Source: an uncultured Spirochaetales bacterium (GTDB lineage: Bacteria > Spirochaetota > Spirochaetia > Sphaerochaetales > Sphaerochaetaceae). From it: a stretch of DNA of 64,000 nt. The notes under the pieces are model-generated. The model was not told where the DNA came from and ran no database searches. It was given only the letters and a program-made list of their open reading frames with translations. Of this stretch, positions 30,469 through 40,135 are shown in pieces; positions within the stretch are counted from its first letter, which is position 1, and every line of letters starts with the position of its first letter. The position numbers and the translations under genes were made by a program. The DNA is taken from NCBI GenBank assembly GCA_944388965.1, contig CALXKL010000003.1:1-64000 (forward strand). Direction: 5' to 3'.

Positions 30469-30558
30469 TTACTTCTTCTTATGCCTGTTGGCTCTGAGTC
30501 TCTTCTTCCTCTTGTGAGTCGCGATCTTGTGCTTCTTTCTTTTCCTACCACAAGGCAC
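30469..30558 (-). CDS. mS38/COX24-like basic micro-protein
   Basis: 29 residues from GTG: MPCGRKRKKHKIATHKRKKR, then RANRHKKK. The KHKIATHKRKKRLRxNRHKKK pattern matches the bacterial AURKAIP1/COX24-domain proteins, probably ribosome-associated. AGGAGA precedes the start. The prophage appears to sit just after its 3' end. Confidence 0.75.
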   Translation of the reverse strand: MPCGRKRKKHKIATHKRKKRLRANRHKKK

Positions 30559-30679
30559 GGTTTGTCTCCTTATATCCAATTGGAAATTTTGTAATTACGG
30601 TTGGTCATTATGCCAACCGGAGGCGCCTTTGGTCAAGGCCTGTGGACAGGCTTGGATGCACAAGGCCGGAAGGGACGCC

Positions 30680-31951
30680 TCAGAACAGCCACCGGCCCTG
30701 CACCGCCTTGTGGGCGACGGGGGCATGAGGACGCAGATATGCATAGCGCTCGAGCCGCTCCTCAACGCCCAGTCCCTCCACCGTCGTCGGAATCGAGGAG
30801 TCGTCCAGGACGACGATGTCGGCATCGCATCCCTCCTCGAACGACCCGACACGGCCGAAGAAGGAGCCGGAGATGACGCTTGCCATGTGGAAGGCCTCCC
30901 GGAAGCATATCGGCTTCATCGACTGGTCGACATGACGCCAGTACATCTTGCTGACCTTGACCGCGTCCGTGATTGCACGAAGCATCGACAGCGTCGTGCC
31001 TCCTGCGACATCGCTTCCAAGACCGATTCTGCAGCCTCTGTCGAGATAGTATCTTGCACACATCAGTCCCGATGACAGATTGGTGTTGGAGTCAGGACAG
31101 TGAGCAATCCAGATATTCGCGTCCTCCAGCATGTCCTCCTCGTGGCCAAGGGAGTAGACGCAGTGTGCCATGACCGTCCTGGTTCCTCCCCAGAGTCCCA
31201 GCCTTCTGTATGCATCTGCGTATGACGTGCTTTCGGGACACAGCTCCTTCACCCATTCCAGTTCGCTCAGATTCTCCGAAAGATGGGTCTGGACAGGAAG
31301 GCCCCGCTCATTCGCGATCGAGGAAAGCGCCCTTGAAAGCTCATCCGTGCAGCTGGGGATGAAGCGCGGGGTGATGACAGGTCTGACGAGGCGGAACGAC
31401 GATTCCACCTCCTCGATGTATTCCAGTGTGCTGTCGATCGACTCCTTCGTGTCCTCGCACAGGAAGTCGGGGCTGTTTCGGTCCATGTTCACCTTGCCGA
31501 CCAGACAGGGAAGCCCTGCCTTCTCCAGTTTCCTGCACAGCATGAGCGTGGCGGCCGGATGGATCGTCGCGAAAATGCTCGCCCGTGTGGTCGTACTGTG
31601 CAGAAGGTCGTCCACGAAGATGTCATACGCCCTGTCGGCGTATCCTTCGTCACGATACTTCGCCTCCTCGGGGAAGGTGTGCGTGTTCAGCCACTGTATG
31701 AGCTCCTCGTCCATCCACAGACCGCGGAACTGGTATTGTCCCGCATGCACATGCAGGTCGCTCAGGCCCGGGATGACGAGCTTGCCGGAGAAGTCCTTCA
31801 CCGGCAGGTTGGAATACCTTTCGGGAAGGTGCCTGAATGCACCTTCGACCTTTCCGTCGACGACGACAAGCCATCCGTCCTCGATGGACAGGGAACATGA
31901 TGGCGAAGATGTGTAGTAGATGTCTCCTCTTGCTGCAAAAGTCCTCTCCAT
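30680..31951 (-). CDS. guaD: Guanine deaminase / related amidohydrolase
   Basis: 423 residues from MERTFAARGD; GGAGG precedes. Metal-binding motifs of the amidohydrolase superfamily: LSDLHVHAGQYQFRG (about 69-83), QTHLSE (His), MAHCVYSL (His), LGSDVAGG (Asp). The H-x-H-x-G-Q-Y-x-F-R-G start is typical of guanine deaminase, which turns guanine into xanthine. A purine-riboswitch-like leader supports this assignment. Confidence 0.78.
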   Translation of the reverse strand: MERTFAARGDIYYTSSPSCSLSIEDGWLVVVDGKVEGAFRHLPERYSNLPVKDFSGKLVIPGLSDLHVHAGQYQFRGLWMDEELIQWLNTHTFPEEAKYRDEGYADRAYDIFVDDLLHSTTTRASIFATIHPAATLMLCRKLEKAGLPCLVGKVNMDRNSPDFLCEDTKESIDSTLEYIEEVESSFRLVRPVITPRFIPSCTDELSRALSSIANERGLPVQTHLSENLSELEWVKELCPESTSYADAYRRLGLWGGTRTVMAHCVYSLGHEEDMLEDANIWIAHCPDSNTNLSSGLMCARYYLDRGCRIGLGSDVAGGTTLSMLRAITDAVKVSKMYWRHVDQSMKPICFREAFHMASVISGSFFGRVGSFEEGCDADIVVLDDSSIPTTVEGLGVEERLERYAYLRPHAPVAHKAVQGRWLF

Positions 31952-31962
31952 GGAAATCCTCC

Positions 31963-32033
31963 GGAGGTAGCAGGGGGCCGGAATCGGAAGCCCCGTAGAG
32001 ACGACCACCCATCCTGTGGTCCTATACCCATGG
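31963..32033 (-). promoter_or_regulatory. Purine-riboswitch-like leader of guanine deaminase
   Basis: Read on the minus strand: a GGGTATA 5' P1 strand, P2 ACCAC / GTGGT around AGGATGG, J2/3 GTCTCTAC, P3 GGGGC / GCCCC, then a CTGCTACC junction in which C-T-A would be positions 74-76, the C fitting guanine. The 3' P1 strand abuts the GGAGG ribosome site. Loops differ from the textbook class, so it may be a variant. Confidence 0.5.
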
Positions 32034-32148
32034 AAATGATAACACCGCTTCGGCGTATGCGGAAGAGTCGTCTTGTCACGAAGTTTCCTCTCGCCTTTTG
32101 CCGTTTCTTGTTCTAATATTTGAAGTCCAGGGGAAATTGAAGGCATAG

Positions 32149-33510
32149 ATGAAGGTTCTGGTCCTAGGTCTCGGCACAAACGGCGGTGGAAGAGCCGCGG
32201 CGCTGCATTTCGCACATGACCCGCACACCCAGGTCAGGGTGTCGGACATGGCTCCCCGTTCATCGTTCGGCGATGTGCCCGATGAACTGGAGAGACTCGG
32301 TGTCCAGTGCCATTTCGCGCAAAGCGACCCGAAGGACGACATCAAGTGGGCGGATGTCGTGATCAAGAACCCCGCGGTGCCGACGTCCATGCCGCAGCTC
32401 TCTCTTGCAAAGAGGATCGCGAACGACTTCTCATATCTGTTCAGCATGGACTGGATAGACCGCATGCATCTGGTCGCCGTAACCGGGACAAAGGGCAAGA
32501 CGACCACCGTGGCCGCGATACAGCACGGACTGCAGGAGATGGGAAGCGAGGCTCTGATCTGCGGCAACATAGGCATCTCGGCCTTCACCGTCATCGAGGA
32601 GATCGAACGGAGAATCGCCGATGGTCGTCCCCTTCCCCAGTACATCGTCATGGAGATGTCGAGCTGGCAGATCCACGACACCTATGTCGCGCTCAACGGC
32701 GTGATGCCACACATGGATCTCGCCATCTTCACCAGCAAGTACGCCGACCACCAGAACAGCTACCACAACCTCAGGGAGTACTACGACGACAAGCTCAAGC
32801 TCTTCGGACCGCACTGCCGCATGATTCTGGTCAACTCGCGCAACAGGGACTTCCTGCTTGACCACACCTACGGTCTGAAGAGACTCGTGCACGTGTTCCC
32901 GGGCTATGGGAACCCGTTCAGACAGACCAAGATGGAACTGCAGTGCGCATTCGTGGCACTCCGTCTGCTCGGCTTCTCGAAGAGGCAGGTCGCCACGGCC
33001 CTGTCAACATACAAGGGAATGCCGCACAGGATCGAGCAGGTCGCCCTCTACAAGGACATCATGTTCGTCAACGACTCGGCTGCGACGATCGCCGAAGCCG
33101 TCACCTTCTCGATGAAGAACATCGCCCCCCTGTCCACGCATCTGATCTGCGGAGGGACCGACAAGGACCTCAAGGCTACGGGAATGGAGGAGGCGCTGAC
33201 CATGGCGACCTCGATCACGCTTCTGGACGGGTCGTTCACCCGCACCCGGCTGCTGCCGCTCATAGAGAGTCTGGGGCTTGAATACGAGGGGCCGTTCTCG
33301 ACGATGAAGGAGGCATTCGACGTCGCCGTCCGGAAGGCCGAGGCGAAGAGGGAGGAGTTCAACCAGGTGCAGTGCGTCCTGCTCTCTCCGGGAGCCGCAT
33401 CGTTCGAGCTGTTCAGGAACGAGTTCGACCGGGGCAACCAGTTCAAGGCCCTGGTCAAGACATATGTCGCGAAGAAGAGCGGACAGAGGAGATTCCCTCT
33501 TTCGGACTAG
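32149..33510 (+). CDS. murD: UDP-N-acetylmuramoylalanine-D-glutamate ligase
   Basis: 453 residues. N-terminal Rossmann-like part (VLVLGLGTNGGGRAAA), Mur ligase ATP site VTGTKGKTTT (about 110-119), central EMSSWQIHDT, and C-terminal MPHRIEQV...NDSAATIAEA with ICGGTDKDLK, the MurD form. Adds D-Glu to UMAG in peptidoglycan synthesis. A TAATAT -10-like box lies at 32114-32119. Its stop is adjacent to the convergent femX-like gene. Confidence 0.85.
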   Translation: MKVLVLGLGTNGGGRAAALHFAHDPHTQVRVSDMAPRSSFGDVPDELERLGVQCHFAQSDPKDDIKWADVVIKNPAVPTSMPQLSLAKRIANDFSYLFSMDWIDRMHLVAVTGTKGKTTTVAAIQHGLQEMGSEALICGNIGISAFTVIEEIERRIADGRPLPQYIVMEMSSWQIHDTYVALNGVMPHMDLAIFTSKYADHQNSYHNLREYYDDKLKLFGPHCRMILVNSRNRDFLLDHTYGLKRLVHVFPGYGNPFRQTKMELQCAFVALRLLGFSKRQVATALSTYKGMPHRIEQVALYKDIMFVNDSAATIAEAVTFSMKNIAPLSTHLICGGTDKDLKATGMEEALTMATSITLLDGSFTRTRLLPLIESLGLEYEGPFSTMKEAFDVAVRKAEAKREEFNQVQCVLLSPGAASFELFRNEFDRGNQFKALVKTYVAKKSGQRRFPLSD

Positions 33511-34472
33511 ATCCGGCTCCTCCTGGCATGCCTGTAGCGCAGGTCGTCGAGGACCCTGAACATTCTGGCGGCCAGAGGACGGCAGTCATGGTCCATGGTC
33601 ATCGGCCTGTACACCTTCCGGCCACCGAAGGCGGTCTTGAACGTGGTGAGCGACGAGAGATGCCCATCCTCCCCATTCGCGTCGATCCCGAACAGGTCAT
33701 AGACCTTCATCCCGGCCCGTCTGGCCTCCATGATGGCATGGACCTGGAGGGCGTAGCCGCAGCTGACGTTGCCCGTATGCTTCACAGACGAACCGAAGAG
33801 ATAGACCTCCTCCCCGCCTGAGCGCAGTGTGATGATGCCGCCGCTGATGCTTCCGTCGCAATAGGCGATGTAGAGATTGGGCACCACGCCCTGGTCACGG
33901 ATGTCGAAGATGGATCGGATGTACTGCATGCTGCGGCTGGAGAAGTGGTCCCGCACCGCAGTGTGGACATAGGTCTCGTACCATGCGGCGAACTCGTCCT
34001 CGTCCCCGTCCCATCGTCTTACCACGACAGCGTCCTCCTTCCTCAGATTACGTCTGACACGATCCTTGAAGTCGAGGTCCCCCTCGAGGTCTATCCGGAC
34101 GGTACCCACGGGCTGCACCGAGGAGCGGCATATGTGGAAGTCGTCCCAGCCGTCCTCCGCGTTCGCCCAGTCGAGGTCGTATCTGATCAGCATCACGCTC
34201 CTGCCGAGAAGCCTCTGGAGACGACGGGAGAAGTCGAGAAGGAAGACGTCGTCGACACCCGTGGAGAAGCACATCGGCACATAGGCCATCGAAAGACCGA
34301 AGGCGAACGACCTGACAAGAACGAGGACAGTGCCGGAGAATGCGGCACTGTCCACGGCGAAGGCCTGCCCTCTCCAGCCGTTCAAGCTCTTGAGGGTGGC
34401 CCAGAAACGTGTCTGGAAGGGATTGGACCCGTCCAGAAGCGAAAGCGGTATGGACTCAACCGACAGGTCCAT
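33507..34472 (-). CDS. FemAB/FemX-like peptidoglycan peptidyltransferase
   Basis: 321 residues, duplicated GNAT fold. TVRIDLEGDLDFKDRVRRNL matches the FemAB family mark (substrate-site K/R-x-R-x-x-R), and the second half has GSSVKHTGNVSCGYALQVHAI and YDLFGIDAN. Members add amino acids from aminoacyl-tRNA to lipid II or act in related N-acyl transfers. Converges on murD with a 4-base overlap of stops. Confidence 0.7.
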   Translation of the reverse strand: MDLSVESIPLSLLDGSNPFQTRFWATLKSLNGWRGQAFAVDSAAFSGTVLVLVRSFAFGLSMAYVPMCFSTGVDDVFLLDFSRRLQRLLGRSVMLIRYDLDWANAEDGWDDFHICRSSVQPVGTVRIDLEGDLDFKDRVRRNLRKEDAVVVRRWDGDEDEFAAWYETYVHTAVRDHFSSRSMQYIRSIFDIRDQGVVPNLYIAYCDGSISGGIITLRSGGEEVYLFGSSVKHTGNVSCGYALQVHAIMEARRAGMKVYDLFGIDANGEDGHLSSLTTFKTAFGGRKVYRPMTMDHDCRPLAARMFRVLDDLRYRHARRSRI

Positions 34473-36702
34473 TGATGTACTTGTGGCAGCCTATGGTCCG
34501 GCCATCGGCACCGATCGTCTTTCCGTCGACCATGAGCACGCCGTCCTTCATGTAGAGGGGCATGGCGAAGAAGTGGTCAGGCTTGATGTATGTCGTCACC
34601 TTCTCCACCTCTCCCTGGTCGGCGACCTTGAGGACAGTGCCTGCAGGGATGTCGTCGGCGAAGAGCACCTCGCATGTCGTATGCTCCTCGGCATCCGGAT
34701 CGCTTGCGGCGAGAAGCATTCCATAGGACTTCACACCGCGGAAGTTCGCGGGCTTGAGGTTGGCCACGACGATGATGTTGCGACCTTCAAGCTCCTCTGC
34801 CTTGTAGTAGGGAACGATGGAGGAGACGATGGTCCTGCCCTCCTCGCTTCCGTCGTCCAGGTGCAGTATGTAGAGAAGGTCTCCGTTGGGGTGCTTCTCG
34901 ACCTGGGCTATGCGTGCGACCTTGAGCGTCACACGACGTTCGAACTGATGCGCGATGCTCTCTTCCTGGAGCTCGGCGCCTGCATTGTCATTCATCTTCC
35001 TCTCCTCCTGATGGGTCTTCTTCTCCTCACGTTCGGCCTGGGAGCCGCTGTAGCGCTCCTTGAGAGTCGCCACAAGCTCGTCGTCGAGCTTGCTGAACAG
35101 CAGGCTCACTCCACCCACGCTCTCAAGACCGTCGAAGTCCATGAGATCCTTCCATGTCCATCTCCTGTCGCCGAAGAACGAGAATATTCTGGCGGCGGTG
35201 GATGGCATATACGGTTCGATCATCACGGCAACGTCGCGGATCATGAGACAAAGCGTCCGCAGCAGACGTGAGGCCTTCTCCGGATCCTCCTTGCGCGCCT
35301 TCCACGGCTCTCCGGCCTGGAAGGCCCTGTTGCCGTCGTCGCACAGGCTGAACACCATACGCAGGGCATCACGCTCCTCGGCATGCTCCAGAAGGTCGGT
35401 CACCTGGGCCTCCTTGTCCCTCATCAGGGCGATGAGATCATCGTCGAGCCCTCCCTCGGGCACCTTGCCGTCATAGAAACGGCTGACGAAGGTCAGCGTC
35501 CTGTTGACCAGGTTGGACAGGTTGCCGATCAGCTCTCCGTTGACCTTCTCCTGGAAGTCCGACCACGAGAAGTTGACGTCGCTCTTCTCAGGACGGTTGT
35601 AGAACATGTAGAAGCGCCAGACATCGGCAGGGATGCCGGTCTCCTGGACATCGTTGCCGAAGACGCCTATGCCGAGACTCTTGGAGAACTTCCCGCCTTC
35701 GTAGTTGAGGTATTCGGTGGATGACATATGGTGGAGCATGGTCCACTTCTCTCCGGTGGCCAGAAGGCTGGCGGGGAATATGACCGTGTGGAACGGGATG
35801 TTGTCCTTTCCGATGAACTGGTACAGCTCGGTGTTCTCGGGATCCTGCCACCAGCTCCTCCAGTCCTCCCTGGCGCTCGCCGTCATCGAGATGTAGCCGA
35901 TCGGTGCGTCGAACCAGACATAGAACACCTTGTCCTCGAAGCCCTTGCGCGGCACGGGGATGCCCCACTTCAGATCACGGGTGATGCACCTCTCCTTGAG
36001 TCCGTCACGTATCCAGGAGCTGGTGACCTGGACGGCGTTCTTCGCCCAGAAGCCTTCGACGGAGGCCTTCTCGATCCACTTCGACAGCAGCGGGAGGGCC
36101 TTGGGCAGGTCGATATACAGATGCTTCGTCTTCCTCAGCACGGGTGTCGTGCCGCACACCGAGCAGCGCGGGTCGACAAGGTCGGTCGGGTCGAGAAGAG
36201 TCTGGCAGGCATCGCACTGGTCGCCACGGGCGCCGTCGCTTCCGCAGTGCGGGCAGGTGCCGAGCACGAAACGGTCCGCAAGGAAACGTCCGCACTTGGG
36301 GCAGTACAGCTGCTCGATCTCCTCTTCACGGATGTATCCGTTCCTGTCGACCTCCTCGAAGATCGCCTGGACGATCTCGGTATGCTTCGGAGTGCTGGTA
36401 CGGCCGAAGTAGTCGAACGAGATGTCGAACCACTTGTATATATCCTCGTGGATCGCATGATAGTGGTCGCACAGCTGACGTGGCGTCACGCCCTCCTGGA
36501 GCGCTCTGGTCTCGCTTGCCGTACCGTATTCGTCGGTACCGCAGACATAGAACGTCTCATAGCCTCTGGAACGGCAGAAGCGGGCGAACACGTCGGCACT
36601 GAGCACCTGCGTGAGATTACCAAGATGGGGGATGTTGTTCACATACGGCAGAGCCGATGTTATGAGTCTCTTCTTCACTTTGTTCTCCTGGACAGTAGGC
36701 AT
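34456..36702 (-). CDS. metG: Methionyl-tRNA synthetase
   Basis: 748 residues from MPTVQENK (several ATGs lie within nine bases upstream). Class I signatures are PHLGNL (HIGH, about 24-29) and GGKFSKSLG (KMSKS, about 340-348); a double zinc knuckle CPKCGRF...CPHCG...CDACQ...CSVCG sits around 130-185. The C-terminal 120 residues form an EMAP/Trbp-like tRNA-binding domain (FERRVTLKVARIAQVEKHPNGD). Overlaps the femX-like gene by 17 bases. Confidence 0.92.
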   Translation of the reverse strand: MPTVQENKVKKRLITSALPYVNNIPHLGNLTQVLSADVFARFCRSRGYETFYVCGTDEYGTASETRALQEGVTPRQLCDHYHAIHEDIYKWFDISFDYFGRTSTPKHTEIVQAIFEEVDRNGYIREEEIEQLYCPKCGRFLADRFVLGTCPHCGSDGARGDQCDACQTLLDPTDLVDPRCSVCGTTPVLRKTKHLYIDLPKALPLLSKWIEKASVEGFWAKNAVQVTSSWIRDGLKERCITRDLKWGIPVPRKGFEDKVFYVWFDAPIGYISMTASAREDWRSWWQDPENTELYQFIGKDNIPFHTVIFPASLLATGEKWTMLHHMSSTEYLNYEGGKFSKSLGIGVFGNDVQETGIPADVWRFYMFYNRPEKSDVNFSWSDFQEKVNGELIGNLSNLVNRTLTFVSRFYDGKVPEGGLDDDLIALMRDKEAQVTDLLEHAEERDALRMVFSLCDDGNRAFQAGEPWKARKEDPEKASRLLRTLCLMIRDVAVMIEPYMPSTAARIFSFFGDRRWTWKDLMDFDGLESVGGVSLLFSKLDDELVATLKERYSGSQAEREEKKTHQEERKMNDNAGAELQEESIAHQFERRVTLKVARIAQVEKHPNGDLLYILHLDDGSEEGRTIVSSIVPYYKAEELEGRNIIVVANLKPANFRGVKSYGMLLAASDPDAEEHTTCEVLFADDIPAGTVLKVADQGEVEKVTTYIKPDHFFAMPLYMKDGVLMVDGKTIGADGRTIGCHKYINGPVG

Positions 36703-36748
36703 CATATCCATTTTGCACTTCTTTTTCCACACGCCAGGCAGGTCGAGA

Positions 36749-36777
36749 TTGCCCCTCGGGGTCTTTTGCCCTATATT
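36749..36777 (+). promoter_or_regulatory. Predicted promoter of hflK operon
   Basis: TTGCCC (36749-36754), 17-base spacer, TATATT (36772-36777), 46 bases before the hflK ATG. Confidence 0.5.
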
Positions 36778-36823
36778 TCCCATCGGAAGGCACACACGCA
36801 GGTGCTGCAAAGGAGACATCCAG

Positions 36824-37807
36824 ATGAGCGATGAGGAACAGGTCGTGCGCCCGGCGCACAGGCCCATGGGGACGATCTCCCCGAAGATAGTCGTCGTGGT
36901 CATCATCGTCGCCCTGATCCTCGCGTCGGTCGCAAGCGGCTTCTTCGTCGTCGACCAGACCGAGCAGGCGGTGGTGCTCAGACTCGGACGATACGACAGG
37001 ACGGTCGGACCGGGCCTCCAGCTGAGGCTGCCGTTCGGCATAGAGACCAGCCATAACGTACCCACGCAGCTGGTGCAGACGCTGACATTCGGCTACAGAG
37101 CCACGGACAGCACCGGCACCGGACTGACTGGAGCGCAGAGCTACGACGACGAATCGGTGATGCTCACAGGCGACCTCAACATCGTGGATGTCGAGTGGAT
37201 CGTCCAGTACAGGATCAACGACGCACGCAAGTGGCTGTTCAACGTGGAGGACAAGGAGACCACGATCCGCGACATCTCCCAGTCCGTCATGAACGCTCTG
37301 GTCGGAGATCTGCCGATCCTGTCTGTCATGACGGATCTCAGGACGCAGATCGAGATCGACGCCCAGGAGAGGATGCAGGCCATTTTCGACGGCTACGACT
37401 TCGGCATAGAGGTCGTGACGGTCAAGCTGCAGAACATCGTTCCTCCCGAGGGTGCCGTCCAGGACGCGTTCGAGGACGTCAACAAGGCCATCCAGGACAT
37501 GAACAAGTCGATCAACGAAGGCAAGGAATACTACAACACGGCCATTCCAGAAGCCCAGGGTGAAGCGAACAGGATCGTCCTCCAGGCGGAAGGCTACGCC
37601 GCACAGCGCGTCAACCAGGCCATTGGCGACGTCGCCGCCTTCGATGCCATGAAGGCCAGCTACGAGCAGGCTCCGGAGGTCACACGGACGAGACTGTACC
37701 TCGAGACGATGACCGATATCCTCGCTCCTGAGAACGGTCAGGTGACCCTCGTCGACTCCTCGCTCGAGAACTTCCTGCCGGTGAAGAACATAGGAGGTGG
37801 CGTATGA
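36824..37807 (+). CDS. hflK: HflK, SPFH-family membrane protein
   Basis: 327 residues from MSDEEQVVR (AAGGAG upstream). Membrane segment about 21-45, then the SPFH/band-7 domain (FFVVDQTEQAVVLRLGRYDR). The C-terminal helix includes EAQGEANRIVLQAEGYAAQR. With HflC it forms a cage around FtsH and tunes membrane proteolysis. hflC starts in a 4-base overlap. Confidence 0.88.
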   Translation: MSDEEQVVRPAHRPMGTISPKIVVVVIIVALILASVASGFFVVDQTEQAVVLRLGRYDRTVGPGLQLRLPFGIETSHNVPTQLVQTLTFGYRATDSTGTGLTGAQSYDDESVMLTGDLNIVDVEWIVQYRINDARKWLFNVEDKETTIRDISQSVMNALVGDLPILSVMTDLRTQIEIDAQERMQAIFDGYDFGIEVVTVKLQNIVPPEGAVQDAFEDVNKAIQDMNKSINEGKEYYNTAIPEAQGEANRIVLQAEGYAAQRVNQAIGDVAAFDAMKASYEQAPEVTRTRLYLETMTDILAPENGQVTLVDSSLENFLPVKNIGGGV

Positions 37808-38769
37808 AGAAGCTGATAACCGCGCTTGTCGTCATCGCCGTGCTGGTCGTCGTCTTCCTCCTGCTCGGCCCGTTCTACATCCTGCCCGAAGGCGAGCAGG
37901 CCGTCGTCACCCGTTTCGGCAAGATAGTCGACGTGCAGACCAGCGCCGGGCTGAAGTTCAAGATGCCTGTCGTGGACAACGTCGTGAAGTATTCGTCCAA
38001 GCTGCTCAGCTGGGACGGGGATGCCCAGAGGATCCCGACCAACGAGAACCAGTTCATCTGGGTCGATGCGACGGCGCGCTGGTACATCAGCGACCCCGCC
38101 CTCTTCTACGAGACGGTCGGCTCGATCGAGTCCGGCCTGGGCAGGCTCAACGACATAATCGATTCGACGATCAGGACGGTCATCTCGGAGAACGACCTCA
38201 ACGAAGCCGTACGTTCGACCAACAGGATCAACCAGATCAACGTCGTCGAGGGCTTCCAGGACGTCGACAGCGAGGAGGATGCCGAGACGCTCAAGAACCT
38301 GACCAGCACGGTCACCTCGCAGCAGACGATCGAGACCGGAAGGGAGGGGCTGAGCAACATGATCCTTGCCGACGCCTCGCGCTACACCGACACCTACGGC
38401 ATAGCCCTGGAGGACGTCATCATCCGCCAGATCCGCTATTCAGACGATCTGACGCAGTCCGTCTACGAGAGGATGATCAAGGAGCGCAACCAGATTGCGG
38501 AGACATACCGCTCCTATGGACGCGGTCAGCTCGCCGAGTGGCAGGGTCAGACCGAGAAGGACAGGGACACCATCCTCAGCCAGGCGGAGGCCCAGGCCGC
38601 CAGGATCAGGGGAGAGGCAGATGCGCAGGCTGCCGGGATCTATGCCGAAAGCTACGGCTCTGATCCCGAATTCTTCGAGTTCTACACGACTCTCGAGTCC
38701 TATCGCCAGACGGTGCCGGCAATGACCAAGGTACTGTCGACCGAAGGCGAATACTTCGGCTACCTGTGA
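37804..38769 (+). CDS. hflC: HflC, SPFH-family membrane protein
   Basis: 321 residues. N-terminal membrane anchor (about 4-24), band-7 domain starting ILPEGEQAVVTRFGKIVD, and C-terminal AEAQAARIRGEADAQAAGIY then SDPEFFEFYTTLESYRQ, the HflC hallmark. Partner of HflK. Overlaps the next gene by 4 bases. Confidence 0.9.
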   Translation: MKKLITALVVIAVLVVVFLLLGPFYILPEGEQAVVTRFGKIVDVQTSAGLKFKMPVVDNVVKYSSKLLSWDGDAQRIPTNENQFIWVDATARWYISDPALFYETVGSIESGLGRLNDIIDSTIRTVISENDLNEAVRSTNRINQINVVEGFQDVDSEEDAETLKNLTSTVTSQQTIETGREGLSNMILADASRYTDTYGIALEDVIIRQIRYSDDLTQSVYERMIKERNQIAETYRSYGRGQLAEWQGQTEKDRDTILSQAEAQAARIRGEADAQAAGIYAESYGSDPEFFEFYTTLESYRQTVPAMTKVLSTEGEYFGYL

Positions 38770-39368
38770 AGACCGACTGGTCGAACAGGAAGAACCTCGT
38801 GATCCCCACACCCGATCTGAGCCAAGGCACAGTGCTCCACCAGGGTGGCGGGGATCTTGTGTATCTGCTGCACGGCCACCTGTATTACGCATCCGGTCGC
38901 GAAAATGTCGACATCTCGCCTTACCTGGGCAGGGATGACATCGACACCCTGCTCTACCCTTCGACGAAGAGCGTGTCGCGCTGGCTGATGTACAAGGGCG
39001 GGACCCACTGTCCGGCAGGCCGTCTTCCATCGTGCGCCCGGATGGCGGATTTCTACGAACGCTTCTCCCCATGGCCGGTGGATGTATCCTACCTGGAACA
39101 CCTGAGGTCACGTGGCGAGAAGGTCTACGCATCATACGAGGGGAACGAGCTTGCGAGTCTTGCATACAGCACGAAAGGCGCAAGACAGCTGGTGTCACTC
39201 TTCACGAGGCCTGACATGAGAGGACGGGGACACGCCTCGGCGCTGCTTTCCCAGGCGGGCGATGTGCACATCTTCGTGGATGACCCGCATCTGGTTCCGT
39301 TCTATAATGACAGGGGATTCGAGGTCGTGAAGACCTATTGTCTTTTGGACAGGAGGAGATACAGATGA
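38766..39368 (+). CDS. GNAT-type acetyltransferase
   Basis: 200 residues. The acetyl-CoA loop is seen at LFTRPDMRGRGHASALLSQA (about 141-160), with VDDPHLVPFYNDRGFEVV closing the fold. Substrate unknown. Translationally coupled between hflC and the FAH gene. Confidence 0.65.
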   Translation: MKTDWSNRKNLVIPTPDLSQGTVLHQGGGDLVYLLHGHLYYASGRENVDISPYLGRDDIDTLLYPSTKSVSRWLMYKGGTHCPAGRLPSCARMADFYERFSPWPVDVSYLEHLRSRGEKVYASYEGNELASLAYSTKGARQLVSLFTRPDMRGRGHASALLSQAGDVHIFVDDPHLVPFYNDRGFEVVKTYCLLDRRRYR

Positions 39369-40135
39369 AGATTGCCGCATTCGTACCAGCCGACAGGGAC
39401 GAGATATGTTTCGGCCTTCTCGAAGGGGAGCGGATTGAAGTGATAGAGGATCCGTTCGCGACGGGAGAGGTCACCAGGACAGGAGAGTGCGTGAAGAGGC
39501 AGGACGTCGTCCTGGTCAACCCGTGCTTCCCATCCAAGGCGCTGTGTGTCGGCCTGAACTACAGCGACCATGCAAAGGAGTTCGGTCTGCCAGTCCCCGA
39601 GAGCCCCGTGGTATTCATGAAGCCCTCCTCCGCCCTCATAGGCCCTGACGACTACATCATCAAGCCGGCGATGTGCCATGTCCTCGACGAGGAGGCGGAG
39701 CTTGCCGTGGTAATCGGGAAGGAATGCCGCTGCGTCGAGGAGAACGAGGTGGACCGTTACATACTGGGCTACTGCTGTGCGAACGACGTGACCGCACGCG
39801 ACCTGCAGCCGAAGACCGGACAGTGGACGATAGCCAAGGGATTCGACACGTTCCTTCCGCTTGGACCGTACATCAGCGACGAAGTCGACGCCGGCAATCT
39901 GAAGATCGAGTGCAGGATAAACGGAAAGACGGTCCAGAGCTCGAACACGTGCAACCTGATCTTCTCCATCCCCTACCTCGTCAGCCATCTGTCAAAGGTC
40001 ATGACGCTCAACCCCGGCGACGTGATCCTGACAGGTACGCCCTCCGGCACGAGCCATATGAAGGCTGGAGACGTTGTGGAGGTCGAGATTGAAGGGCTTG
40101 GAGTGCTTTGCAACACGGTGGACGAAGAGGCCTAG
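39365..40135 (+). CDS. Fumarylacetoacetate hydrolase family protein
   Basis: 256 residues. LCVGLNYSDHAKEFG, PVVFMKPSSALIGP and DEEAELAVVIGKECR (metal-binding E-x-E) define the FAH fold, with NDVTARDLQPKTGQW and LTGTPSGTSHMKAGDVVEVEIEG. Likely hydrolyses or decarboxylates a beta-diketone or oxaloacetate-like compound. Its stop overlaps the convergent MATE gene. Confidence 0.8.
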   Translation: MKIAAFVPADRDEICFGLLEGERIEVIEDPFATGEVTRTGECVKRQDVVLVNPCFPSKALCVGLNYSDHAKEFGLPVPESPVVFMKPSSALIGPDDYIIKPAMCHVLDEEAELAVVIGKECRCVEENEVDRYILGYCCANDVTARDLQPKTGQWTIAKGFDTFLPLGPYISDEVDAGNLKIECRINGKTVQSSNTCNLIFSIPYLVSHLSKVMTLNPGDVILTGTPSGTSHMKAGDVVEVEIEGLGVLCNTVDEEA

